From positions 1 to 10,041 of the forward strand of contig PWFZ01000124.1 of assembly GCA_003555185.1 (NCBI GenBank): a DNA stretch of 10,041 nt. Direction: 5' to 3'. This document shows, one piece after another, positions 1-8,019 of this stretch; position 1 is the first letter of the stretch; each line of letters begins with the position of its first letter. The position numbers and the translations under genes are program-made. This DNA comes from Balneolaceae bacterium (GTDB lineage Bacteria; Bacteroidota; Rhodothermia; Balneolales; Balneolaceae). Under the pieces are notes generated by a model. That model was not told the DNA's origin, did no database searches, and was given only the letters and a program-made list of their open reading frames with translations.

Positions 1-2804
1 ATGAAAATTGGGCCAAGCTTGTAGGGTATGAATTACAGGAATTGGAGCCTTTATCTATCGAAACCTGGAATAATTTGGTTCATCCGGAGGATCTAGATCG
101 TTTCGAAGAGGCGGTTGAAGATTATTTTTCCGGGGAAAACGATATGTACGAATGCGAAGTGCGTATGAGGCATAAAAATGGCCACTGGGTATGGATTTTG
201 GATAGAGGAAAGTCGATTGAGTGGGATGATGAGGGGAACTCTGTGCGAATGACGGGTACCCATGTTGATATCAGCGATCAAAAAGAGAATGAGCGTCTGT
301 TAAAGGAGTCGCAAAGGGTGGCAAATTTAGGGACATATATTTTAAATACTGAAACTCATGTAGCTAAAACCTCTCGTATTTTAGATAAAATATTTGGGTT
401 ACCGGAAGGAGAAAAGGTGACGCTTGATTTATGGGGGAAGATGATCCATCCTGATTATAAATACATAATTTATGATTATGATCGGGCAATAAAAATGGGA
501 GTACCTTTTGAAGCGGAATATAAAATTGTGCTTCAATCAGATCAGGAAGAGCGCTGGATTTATGAAAAAGCGGATGTTGAAAAAGATGAGAACGGAACTG
601 CTGTGACTATGGTGGGAATTATGCAGGATATCACCCGTGTAAAAAAGTATGAAGAAGAACTTGAAAGAGAAAAAACTCTCTTTAAAATTACAAGTGACCT
701 TGTCAGTAATGTGGTTTGGGATTTCGACCTTATAGAGAATGAAGTATGGTGGAATGAAGGTATTGAAGAACATTTTGGATTTGACAGGGATGATATTGGT
801 GATGGAATTGAATTCTGGACAGATCATATTCATCCGGATCATGTAGAAAGGGTTGCGAAAAATTTTCAGGAAGCAATTAATGGAAATAGTGTTTTATGGG
901 AGAAGGAGTATATATTTCTTGCTGCAAACGGGAATGAAAGGCAGGTAAGCGATAAGGGATATATTTTTCGGGATGAAAAAGGAAAAGCCATACGAATGAC
1001 GGGCGCCATTATTGATCTCACCGAACAGAAAAAAGCGGAAGAAATACTGCAGTACCAAGCCAATTTATTAGAGACTATTTCTGATGCTGTTTTATCGACA
1101 GATAAAAATTTTCGATTAAAAAGCTGGAATAAGGCTGCAGAATCGATTTTTGGGTATAAAGAAGAAGAAGTAGCGGGAAAGAAAACCGAAGATGTATTAA
1201 AAACGGTAGTTGTAAACGGTGATATAGACGATGCACGTAGTACAGTAGCCAAAAGTGGATCATGGGAAGGAGAGGTTATTCAGTACACAAAAAGTGGAAC
1301 CCCTGTTAACATTTTAGCTTCTGTGCAGGCTCGATATGAGGATGGAGAATTTGTTGGTACTGCTACTATAAGCAGAAATATCACGGAGATTAAAAAAGTG
1401 CAGAATAAGTTAGCCCATGAACAGATGCGCTTCGAGTATGCTGCTTCTGTAGTCAGTGATGCCATTTGGGATGCAGACCCTAACGCAGGAACTGTTTGGT
1501 GGAGTGAAGGCTTTAAGACCAATTTTGGTTATGAAATTCCTCCTATTGAAAAAGGGGGCACTGTGTGGGAAAATGCTATTCACCCGGATGACAGGGAGCG
1601 TGTTATTACGAATATGCAAGCTGTAGAAGACAGCGATGGCAACTCCTGGAGTGAAGAGTACAGGTTTTTTAGGGCAGATGGGACCATAGCGTATGTTCTG
1701 GACCAGAGCTTTATAATGCGTGACAACAATGGTGAGATTCTTCGAATTATTGGTTCAATGAACGACATTACTCCTGAAAAAGTAGCACAAGAAGAGTTGC
1801 AGCGGTCTGAAGAACACTACCGACTGCTATTTGAAGAGAGTCCCATTCCTATGTGGATTTATAATCCCGATACACTCTATTTTGAGTCCGCGAATAAGGC
1901 TGCTATTGATCGGTATGGATATTCTGAAACAGAGTTTAAAAAGATGACAGTATTTGATTTGCACGTAGAATCAGATCAGGAAGCAATTCGAAAAGAGGCG
2001 CAGGAGAATCTTAGTCAAGATCAATCCGGTTTCGATGAATGGACGCATATAACCAAGTCTGGTGAGCAAATTATCGCCGAAATTTCGGGTACATATATTT
2101 ATGACGGGGATGATCAAAAAAGGTTGCTCATTGCAAATGACATCACTCAGCAGCGCAAAGCAGAAAAACAGGCTATAAGCGCAATAGTAGAAGGAGAGGA
2201 GCGCGAACGGGCCCGGGTAGCTAACGAACTGCATGATGGATTGGGACAATACCTGTCTGCTGCAAACATGAATTTAAAAACCGTTTACGAAGATATTCCT
2301 GAGTTAAGTGATAAACTACGTAAACCGTTCATGGACGGATTATCCATGCTGAATCATGCCATTACAGAAACACGGTCTATATCGCAGAACCTGTTGCCAA
2401 AATCGATTCAGGATTACGGACTTGAACTGGCCGTGGCGTCTCTTGTGAATGACGTAAAAAAAATGGAAGGGGTTCAGTTTACTCTTCAACAGTATTATGA
2501 AGGAGATAAAATCCCGCAAAATATTCAGGTAAATCTATTTAGAATTGTGCAGGAAAGTCTTAATAATGCAATTAGACACGCAAATGCAAAAACCATACAT
2601 TTACAGTTAATCAGGTCTGAAAATAATCTTATATATACAATTGAAGATGATGGGAAGGGGTTTAAGGTTGAAAGTGTAAAGAAAAGTGGTTTAGGACTTC
2701 AGAGTATGAAAACTAGAGTTGCTGCAATGGCCGGATATATAGATATTGACTCAAAGATTGATAAAGGCACCATGATATCCGTCATTGTTCCACTAAAAAA
2801 CTAA
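1..2804 (+). CDS. Multi-PAS sensor histidine kinase, HisKA_3 (NarX/DegS) type, 5'-truncated by the window
   Basis: Soluble-looking sensor kinase expected to autophosphorylate on His and pass phosphate to the NarL-type regulator that follows. The frame is open to the left edge: the codons from position 3 read ENWAKLVGYELQ, the start of a PAS core. The TTG at 42 is therefore only an internal Leu, and the true start lies outside. Numbering from codon 42, I see six PAS units: up to ~80, ~88-200, ~210-330, ~340-450, ~463-580 and ~590-705. Most end in the PAC-like D-I-T/S signature. The HisKA_3 box ELHDGLGQ follows, with phosphoacceptor His731 (codon 2232-2234). A complete HATPase comes next: N-box QESLNNAIRHA (~837-847), G1 EDDGKGF (~868-874) and G2 SGLGLQSMK (~882-890). 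No transmembrane segment is visible, so the visible part is cytoplasmic; an N-terminal membrane or extra sensory domain could lie upstream. PAS ligands cannot be predicted. The family call is secure. Confidence 0.95.
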   Translation, partial: ENWAKLVGYELQELEPLSIETWNNLVHPEDLDRFEEAVEDYFSGENDMYECEVRMRHKNGHWVWILDRGKSIEWDDEGNSVRMTGTHVDISDQKENERLLKESQRVANLGTYILNTETHVAKTSRILDKIFGLPEGEKVTLDLWGKMIHPDYKYIIYDYDRAIKMGVPFEAEYKIVLQSDQEERWIYEKADVEKDENGTAVTMVGIMQDITRVKKYEEELEREKTLFKITSDLVSNVVWDFDLIENEVWWNEGIEEHFGFDRDDIGDGIEFWTDHIHPDHVERVAKNFQEAINGNSVLWEKEYIFLAANGNERQVSDKGYIFRDEKGKAIRMTGAIIDLTEQKKAEEILQYQANLLETISDAVLSTDKNFRLKSWNKAAESIFGYKEEEVAGKKTEDVLKTVVVNGDIDDARSTVAKSGSWEGEVIQYTKSGTPVNILASVQARYEDGEFVGTATISRNITEIKKVQNKLAHEQMRFEYAASVVSDAIWDADPNAGTVWWSEGFKTNFGYEIPPIEKGGTVWENAIHPDDRERVITNMQAVEDSDGNSWSEEYRFFRADGTIAYVLDQSFIMRDNNGEILRIIGSMNDITPEKVAQEELQRSEEHYRLLFEESPIPMWIYNPDTLYFESANKAAIDRYGYSETEFKKMTVFDLHVESDQEAIRKEAQENLSQDQSGFDEWTHITKSGEQIIAEISGTYIYDGDDQKRLLIANDITQQRKAEKQAISAIVEGEERERARVANELHDGLGQYLSAANMNLKTVYEDIPELSDKLRKPFMDGLSMLNHAITETRSISQNLLPKSIQDYGLELAVASLVNDVKKMEGVQFTLQQYYEGDKIPQNIQVNLFRIVQESLNNAIRHANAKTIHLQLIRSENNLIYTIEDDGKGFKVESVKKSGLGLQSMKTRVAAMAGYIDIDSKIDKGTMISVIVPLKN

Positions 2805-2809
2805 TACGT

Positions 2810-3466
2810 ATGGCTAATATAAAAGTAGTTTTGGTAGATGATCATCAAATAGTACGTGATGGCATTAAACTAATGCTTGAACCACAGGCGGGAATTGATG
2901 TGGTTGGAGAGGCTGAAAATGGCAAGGAAGCCATACAACTTGTAAAAGAAACGGCGGTTGATGTTGTTGTCATGGACATCAATATGCCGGTTATGGATGG
3001 CATCGCAGCAACAAAACAGATCAAGGAGGATTACCCTGATATGAAAATTCTGGCACTGACGATGAGTAATGATGACTCTCACGTTCGGCAGATGGTTCAG
3101 GCAGGAGCATCAGGTTATATAATGAAAAGTGCGGGAAGAGATGAGCTTACCAAGGCCATAAAGGAGGTGATGATAGGCAAGCACTATTTCAGCAACCAGG
3201 CTACCGAGAGTATTTTAATGGATATGGTAAAGAATAAAGGAAAGAGCTCTGTGCCTGATGATGTGCATATTACAGAGCGGGAAAAAGAGGTGTTGCAGCT
3301 TATTGTAAAAGAGTTTACAAATCAGGAAATAGCGGAAAAACTGTTTATTAGTCCACGAACAGTTGACGCACACAGAAGGAATTTGCTGCAAAAAACAGGA
3401 GCAAGAAATACAGCCGGATTAGTTACATATGCATTCCAAAACAATCTCATTGAAAATAGTAAGTAA
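2810..3466 (+). CDS. NarL/FixJ-family response regulator (REC + LuxR-type HTH)
   Basis: DNA-binding transcription regulator, the probable cognate partner of the HisKA_3 kinase that ends 5 nt upstream. The 218 residues are the usual family length. The receiver (residues ~4-120) has every phosphorylation residue: acidic pair D10/D11 (LVDDH), phosphoacceptor D56 (VMDINMP), T84 and K106 (GYIMKS). The GerE/LuxR-type helix-turn-helix spans ~153-215, beginning ITEREKEVLQLI, with recognition-helix region FISPRTVDAHRRNLLQKTG. HisKA_3 kinases characteristically pair with NarL-type regulators, and the near-contiguous arrangement supports one transcript. There is no clear Shine-Dalgarno in front of the ATG, so translation may be coupled to the kinase. 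Target genes are unknown. Confidence 0.95.
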   Translation: MANIKVVLVDDHQIVRDGIKLMLEPQAGIDVVGEAENGKEAIQLVKETAVDVVVMDINMPVMDGIAATKQIKEDYPDMKILALTMSNDDSHVRQMVQAGASGYIMKSAGRDELTKAIKEVMIGKHYFSNQATESILMDMVKNKGKSSVPDDVHITEREKEVLQLIVKEFTNQEIAEKLFISPRTVDAHRRNLLQKTGARNTAGLVTYAFQNNLIENSK

Positions 3467-3671
3467 TTCATGTTCATGTTGGTGCAGGCAGTGAAGAAAC
3501 CCGAAGATCTTTGATTTGGTATCTCTTCTTTCAAATTAAATAACTTAAATGAGAGCAAAACGAAGTCACTTTTTGAAGGAAAGGCGTAGGTGGTTTTACG
3601 TAATTAGTTGTTGTTAATTTTACGTTTATTAGCCCATAGATAGTTTTGTTTGTGGATAGTATTATGAATCA

Positions 3672-4082
3672 ATGTTGAACCATTTGGAAATATCAATTTT
3701 ACTCATCAGCGGCTATTCTCCACGAAAGAATGCTCTTGTTGGACTATTGGAAGATGTTTGTGGAAGTCATACAAATATTCAATCAATTACCAATACGTTG
3801 GAAATAGAAAGTGAGGTGAAAACTGAACCCGAATTGTGTTTGCTGGATTTGGCAAATATAAAGGAACCTTCTCTTGAAATTATAAATAGAGTAAAAGATG
3901 AGTTTAATAAGTCAAAAATAATTGCTGTTCATATCTATTCTTCTTCTCTTTTAGTGGATCCACTTTTTCAGGCAGGAATTGATGGGTACCTGACTTACGA
4001 ACCTACAAGATCATCTATTAAAAAAGCTTTTGATTGTGTTCTCTCAAATCAAACATACGTACCGGCAGATATCCTGTCGTAA
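3672..4082 (+). CDS. Degenerate stand-alone receiver-like protein, NarL-type without HTH
   Basis: A 136-residue protein that aligns by eye over its whole length with the receiver of the upstream NarL-type regulator, best in the second half: FQAGIDGYLTYEP against VQAGASGYIMKSA. It stops where the linker to a DNA-binding domain would begin. Of the phosphorylation residues only D59 (LLDLAN) survives. The acidic pair is replaced by Ser-Gly (LISGY, residues 12-15), the conserved Thr by His87, and the conserved Lys by Tyr109. It is thus unlikely to bind Mg2+ or be phosphorylated normally. It could act as a phosphorylation-independent pseudo-receiver or decoy, or be a decaying gene. No HTH remnant is readable in the 130 bp after the stop. 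The ATG at 3672 is chosen because beta-strand 1 begins at residue ~5; an ATG at 3664 runs into a stop after four codons. No Shine-Dalgarno is visible. An inverted repeat flanks the gene (3585-3600 / 4078-4092). Confidence 0.75.
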   Translation: MLNHLEISILLISGYSPRKNALVGLLEDVCGSHTNIQSITNTLEIESEVKTEPELCLLDLANIKEPSLEIINRVKDEFNKSKIIAVHIYSSSLLVDPLFQAGIDGYLTYEPTRSSIKKAFDCVLSNQTYVPADILS

Positions 4083-4213
4083 AACACCTACGTACGAAGT
4101 ACTTAGTTTTCTACCATTAAAAGCGAGGCCCAAAATTACGCCTTTCACGTCTGTTGCATGGACTTAAAAACCCGTAGTTATAAGTTCAGTTGATTAATTA
4201 AGTGTAGAGGGTT

Positions 4214-6430
4214 ATGCAAAGCAAAAACAGTATAAATTTATCGGAAAGTGAAAACTATCTTGTAAATGCTTTTCCGGGTGCGGTAGCCATTATTGATTAC
4301 GATGGTAGAATTTTGTCAATCAATGATGACTGGGAAATAGCAGGAAATGAGAATAACTTTTTTGGAGATGGGAGTGTTGGGGAGAATTATTTCGACTACT
4401 GTAAAGATTTTGTGCAAAAAGGAAGTGATTATGCACTGAAACTTCTTTTGGGCCTGCGGAATTTACTGGATGGTGAACGCCCCTTTTTTGAAATGACCTA
4501 TCCCTTCGAATCCGAAGGAAAGCAGAAGTGGTTTCGGGTTCAAATTAATCCTTATCAAAGTGAAGGAGCCATTCTACTTTTTGAGGAATATACAAGTAGT
4601 GTGACTGCTATCAGCGCATTAAAAGATTCGGAAGAACGCTATAAACAACAGTTTCAACATGCACTAAGTGGCATTATAATTGGCACTCCCGACGGTGGAA
4701 TAAAAGATGTAAACCCTGCTGCGTGCAAAATTTTAGGATATACCAGGGAAGAACTGCTTAACGGAGGGCGTTCGATGATCATGGATTTAGAAAATCCAAT
4801 TAACAAGAAAGCATGGGAAGTCCGCGAGGAGAAATCGAAGTTTGAAGGGGAGAAAGAGTACATTCGTAAATCAGGCACTCCTATAACCGTTCAGCTTTCA
4901 TCTGTAATGTTTAGAAATGAAGATGGAGGGCTCAATTCCATTAATACATTTAAAGACGTTACGAAGCAGAAAGAGGTTGAAAGTAAGCTTGAAAATGAGC
5001 AAAGATTTATAAAGGCCTCAATAGAAAGTATCCCCGGGATATTTTATGTAATTGACGAAGACCAAAAAGTAGTGAGGTGGAATGCTGCTGTTGAGGAAAA
5101 GTTGGGGTATACACCTTCAATGATCGAAAAAATGGTTGTTGAGGATTTTATCCTGGAAGAAGACCAACAGAAAGTGCAAGAAACACTGCAAAAAGTTTTT
5201 GCAGAGGATGAAGGATCAGTTATTGCGGGTTTGAAAACCATGAATAATGGTATTCGGCATTTTAAATTCAATGTGAAAAGTTTTAGTACAGGAGATGAAA
5301 AATTTCTTGTGGGTACCGGAGTGGATATCACGAACCTCCTTGAATCAGAAAAAGCCCGAGAGGAGAACTTCCATTTATTGGAGCAGCTTTTCGAAAATTC
5401 ACCATTGGGAATAGTGATGATTGACACCGATAATTCCGTCAAAAAAGCCAATAAAAGTTTTAAAAAAATGTTTGGCTATGATTGTGACGATTTTAAGAAG
5501 AATACTATTGATGGATTAATGGCCAAAGGAGTTCAGAAGGAAGAGGCAAATAGAATTCTCGAGGATTCACTTGTAGGAAAATCTACTCAGACTGAAGGGA
5601 CCCGATATACCAAGAGCGGTGAAAAACGGTCAGTATTTATCAGTTCGGTTCCTGTGAAAAATAATGGTGAAGTGATCGCTGTATATGGTATATATGTAGA
5701 TATTACTGAACAGAAAGAGCTCGAAAATAGAATTAAGGAACTGCTTATGCTCGAAAAAGATGCACGTGAAAAAGCGCAATCATCCCTGAATGAAAAAGAG
5801 GTGCTGCTGCAGGAAGTTCACCACAGAGTGAAAAATAATCTCGCTGTTATGGCAGGCCTTTTGGATTTGCAGTTAATGGAAGAAACCGAAAAAGATGTAA
5901 TACGAAAGCTAAGCGAAGTACAAAGCCGTATTTATTCGATTGCTAAAATTCATGAAACACTGTATCAGGAAGAAAACATGGTAAGCATTAAATACCATGA
6001 GTATTTAAAATCATTTATTACATCACTTCCACAGTTTAATGCTAGTAGTGATGGTACAACAAACTTTATTCTTGAATCTGACGAAATACAGTTAAATTTA
6101 AACCAGGCAGTACCATTTGGCTTGATGTTGAATGAAATGTTAAATGTTCTTTATTCTGAAGTTGATAGTGATGATTCATCCATTTCGTTAATTCTAAAGC
6201 AGCACGACGATAATATAACTCTTCAAATTCAGGGAGATTCTTTGAATTTGTTAAACCTGATTAAAAACAGGTATTCGGAGAGTTTTCAATATAAGTTGAT
6301 TGATATATTTCTAGATCAACTAAATGCTGATATTGAAATGGATGATAAAGAACGAATAATAAATATATCGTTTAAAAAAATGAGTATTCGAGGCTCTAGC
6401 AGCTCATTTTTAAAGGAGGAGATTAATTAA
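4214..6430 (+). CDS. Four-PAS HisKA_2-type histidine kinase homologue with degenerate ATP-binding domain (probable pseudokinase)
   Basis: Cytoplasmic sensor protein of 738 residues with no membrane segment. Four PAS units can be followed: ~12-125, ~140-252, ~264-375 and ~388-500. The second and fourth carry the signatures NPAACKILGYTREE and NKSFKKMFGYD, and the last ends in DITEQKELE. A charged, probably coiled-coil linker (~500-530) leads into the HisKA_2 box EVHHRVKNNLAVMAGLLDLQ (534-553), with H537 as the likely phosphoacceptor. The C-terminal ~120 residues keep the spacing of an HATPase domain but not its motifs. The N-box Asn is lost (LNEMLNVLYSEV, 639-649), the G1 D-x-G-x-G is replaced by GDSLN (~674-678), and the G2 G-L-G/G-L-Q motif by SFQYKLI. 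ATP binding is therefore doubtful. The next gene starts at the base after the stop. TAGAGG at 4205-4210 sits only 3 nt from the ATG, a poor Shine-Dalgarno spacing. The family is clear; the loss of activity is inferred. Confidence 0.93.
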   Translation: MQSKNSINLSESENYLVNAFPGAVAIIDYDGRILSINDDWEIAGNENNFFGDGSVGENYFDYCKDFVQKGSDYALKLLLGLRNLLDGERPFFEMTYPFESEGKQKWFRVQINPYQSEGAILLFEEYTSSVTAISALKDSEERYKQQFQHALSGIIIGTPDGGIKDVNPAACKILGYTREELLNGGRSMIMDLENPINKKAWEVREEKSKFEGEKEYIRKSGTPITVQLSSVMFRNEDGGLNSINTFKDVTKQKEVESKLENEQRFIKASIESIPGIFYVIDEDQKVVRWNAAVEEKLGYTPSMIEKMVVEDFILEEDQQKVQETLQKVFAEDEGSVIAGLKTMNNGIRHFKFNVKSFSTGDEKFLVGTGVDITNLLESEKAREENFHLLEQLFENSPLGIVMIDTDNSVKKANKSFKKMFGYDCDDFKKNTIDGLMAKGVQKEEANRILEDSLVGKSTQTEGTRYTKSGEKRSVFISSVPVKNNGEVIAVYGIYVDITEQKELENRIKELLMLEKDAREKAQSSLNEKEVLLQEVHHRVKNNLAVMAGLLDLQLMEETEKDVIRKLSEVQSRIYSIAKIHETLYQEENMVSIKYHEYLKSFITSLPQFNASSDGTTNFILESDEIQLNLNQAVPFGLMLNEMLNVLYSEVDSDDSSISLILKQHDDNITLQIQGDSLNLLNLIKNRYSESFQYKLIDIFLDQLNADIEMDDKERIINISFKKMSIRGSSSSFLKEEIN
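6413..6420 (+). promoter_or_regulatory. Strong Shine-Dalgarno for the CheY-like receiver
   Basis: AAGGAGGA lies within the last codons of the upstream PAS kinase, 10 nt before the ATG at 6431. It is the only strong Shine-Dalgarno match I see in front of any gene in this window. It decides the start at 6431 and suggests that the small receiver is made in more copies than its large neighbours, as is usual for a diffusible phosphate carrier. Confidence 0.6.
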
Positions 6431-6811
6431 ATGGAACAATCTTTAAAGGTTTTAATTATTGAAGATGATTTAATTTTGACATTAAGTCTTGAATTGATGC
6501 TCAAAAAATTAAATGTTACTCAGATTACTAAAGTAAACACCGGTGAAAAAGCCTTAGAATCTGTTAAATCCAATCAACCGGATCTTATGCTTGTTGACAT
6601 ACATCTTGGAAAAGGTATTACGGGTATTGAGACCGTGAAAACCATTCAGGAACGAAATGATATTCCTGCTTTGTATATAACAGGGAATTCTGACACCTAT
6701 AACAAGAAACTGGCTGATGACACACGATTCATAGATTATCTGGTGAAGCCAATTACTTTTAAGGAATTACAAAACGCTCTCGATAAATATTCAATTAAGA
6801 CTGATGAGTAA
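6431..6811 (+). CDS. Stand-alone CheY-like response regulator receiver
   Basis: Single-domain receiver of 126 residues with no output domain. It shuttles phosphate or works by protein contact. All functional residues are present: acidic cluster E11/D12/D13 (IIEDDL), phosphoacceptor D56 (LVDIHLG), T84 (YITGNS) and K106 followed by Pro (LVKPIT). The ATG abuts the stop of the HisKA_2 protein, and its own last 8 nt overlap the next kinase gene, so the three are very probably co-transcribed and translationally coupled. HisKA_2 kinases are often encoded beside single receivers of this kind. Its position between a kinase without ATP-site motifs and one with them makes it the natural carrier between the two, but that is inference. 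Confidence 0.93.
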   Translation: MEQSLKVLIIEDDLILTLSLELMLKKLNVTQITKVNTGEKALESVKSNQPDLMLVDIHLGKGITGIETVKTIQERNDIPALYITGNSDTYNKKLADDTRFIDYLVKPITFKELQNALDKYSIKTDE

Positions 6812-8015
6812 GAAAGTTGATGTAACTAATCCTGCCGAGATTCAAAGAAAACAAGCTCTTGAATCTTACGATATACTGGATACCAAAACGGAAAAAGAAT
6901 TTGACGACTTAACTCGTCTTGCGGCAGAAATTTGCGAAACTCCTATCTCTAAACTGAATCTTATTGCTGATCACAGACAGTGGTCAAAATCTATTTTTGG
7001 AGATTCAGGTGTCGAATCTCCGCGAAACCAAACCGTATGTCAGTATACCATTTTAGAGCAAGGCACACTTGAGGTTCAGGACCTGTCAAAAGACGACCGA
7101 TTTAAAAACTTTTCCTACGTTACTGAAAAACCCCATTTAAGATATTATTTAGGCGCACCACTGCTCACTCCTGAAGGTGTCGCAATAGGTGCGCTTTGTG
7201 TGCTGGACTATAAGCCACGAAAATCAACGGATCGACAGAAAGAACAGCTTCAGGTTTTGGCTAATGAAGTAATGGGACGTCTTGAATTAAGAAAGCAAAA
7301 TAAGCAGCTTAAAGAACTAAACGAGTATAAAGTGGAGCTGATGAAAATGCTCAGCCACGATATGAGATCTCCTCTTAACGGAATTATGGGTATGGCAAGT
7401 CTGCTTAAAGAGGTGAAAGCACAAGGTGATACAGAGGAAGTTGAGATGCTTGGTATTATAGAAGAGAGCTCTGTGCAATTGAATCACATGATTGACGAAA
7501 TCATGAGCTATACACTGATGGAATCAGAAGGGTTTACATTGAACAAATCGGATGTTGATGTTAAATCTGTTGTTGAGTCGATGAAACGGCTCTACAGACC
7601 TGCCGCAAAGCACAAGAAAATCGATCTTACGTTTGATATTACGAACATAAATGGGGCTGTATCTTTAGACCAAAGCAAGTTTGAACAGGTAATAGGTAAC
7701 TTATTATCCAATGCAATTAAGTTCACCAAAACCAATGGTGCTGTGGCTGTTTCCCTAACGCAAAAAGAGACAAGCGAAGGTGAAAAGCTGGAGTTAAAAG
7801 TTGCCGATGATGGTATTGGAATGGATCAGGATGTAGCGGACAGATTATTTAGTCAAATGAATAAAAGGCTCAGCACAAATGGTACATCCGGTGAGAAGAG
7901 TACGGGTATTGGTCTTAACATCGTGAAATATTTTGTAGACCTTCATAATGGTACCATTCACGTTGAAAGTAAGAAAGGCAGAGGCACGACCTTTACCATA
8001 GCCATGCCGATTTAG
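6804..8015 (+). CDS. GAF-domain sensor histidine kinase (HisKA + HATPase_c)
   Basis: Cytoplasmic kinase of 403 residues. A GAF domain spans ~28-163, with recognisable family motifs: ILDTKTEKEFDDLTRLAA, RQWSKSIFG, NQTVCQYTI and GAPLLTPEGVAIGALCVLD. A short coiled coil (~160-180) precedes the HisKA box MLSHDMRSPLNGIMG with phospho-His185. The ATPase domain is complete: N-box IGNLLSNAIKFT (N303), G1 DDGIGM (335-340) and G2 STGIGLNIV (366-374), ending in GRGTTFTIAMPI. It has no transmembrane segment, receiver or output domain. The start codon overlaps the 3' end of the receiver gene by 8 nt, which favours co-translation, and no better start lies near. It is the only gene of this three-gene unit with an intact ATP site, so it may supply phosphoryl groups for the whole unit. 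The GAF ligand cannot be told from sequence. Confidence 0.95.
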   Translation: MSKKVDVTNPAEIQRKQALESYDILDTKTEKEFDDLTRLAAEICETPISKLNLIADHRQWSKSIFGDSGVESPRNQTVCQYTILEQGTLEVQDLSKDDRFKNFSYVTEKPHLRYYLGAPLLTPEGVAIGALCVLDYKPRKSTDRQKEQLQVLANEVMGRLELRKQNKQLKELNEYKVELMKMLSHDMRSPLNGIMGMASLLKEVKAQGDTEEVEMLGIIEESSVQLNHMIDEIMSYTLMESEGFTLNKSDVDVKSVVESMKRLYRPAAKHKKIDLTFDITNINGAVSLDQSKFEQVIGNLLSNAIKFTKTNGAVAVSLTQKETSEGEKLELKVADDGIGMDQDVADRLFSQMNKRLSTNGTSGEKSTGIGLNIVKYFVDLHNGTIHVESKKGRGTTFTIAMPI

Positions 8016-8019
8016 AGCA

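Noticed and set aside
866..1252. Minus-strand reading frame of 128 codons inside the first kinase
   Set aside because: It lies fully opposite conserved PAS coding sequence, has low-complexity Ser/Phe-rich content, and matches no family; it is a shadow of the real gene. The same holds for the other antisense frames, such as 5044-5451 and 537-842.
3498..3533. GAAGA/TCTTC stem after the NarL regulator as a terminator
   Set aside because: Five AT-rich base pairs around a long loop and no proper T-tract.
3641..3648. TAGTTTTG ~23 bp before the degenerate receiver gene as a Bacteroidota -7 box
   Set aside because: It fits TAnnTTTG, but no TTG-type -33 lies at 17-23 bp, and the same octamer also occurs inside the coding sequence at 2826-2833, so it is uninformative in this AT-rich DNA.
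4126..4145. AGGC/GCCT hairpin followed by TTT as a terminator after the degenerate receiver
   Set aside because: The stem is only 4 bp with a 10-nt loop and three T residues, too weak to call.
4154..4184. TTGCAT and TATAAG as a sigma70-like promoter for the PAS pseudokinase gene
   Set aside because: The 19-bp spacing is long and this lineage probably does not use E. coli-type boxes; the match is no better than chance.
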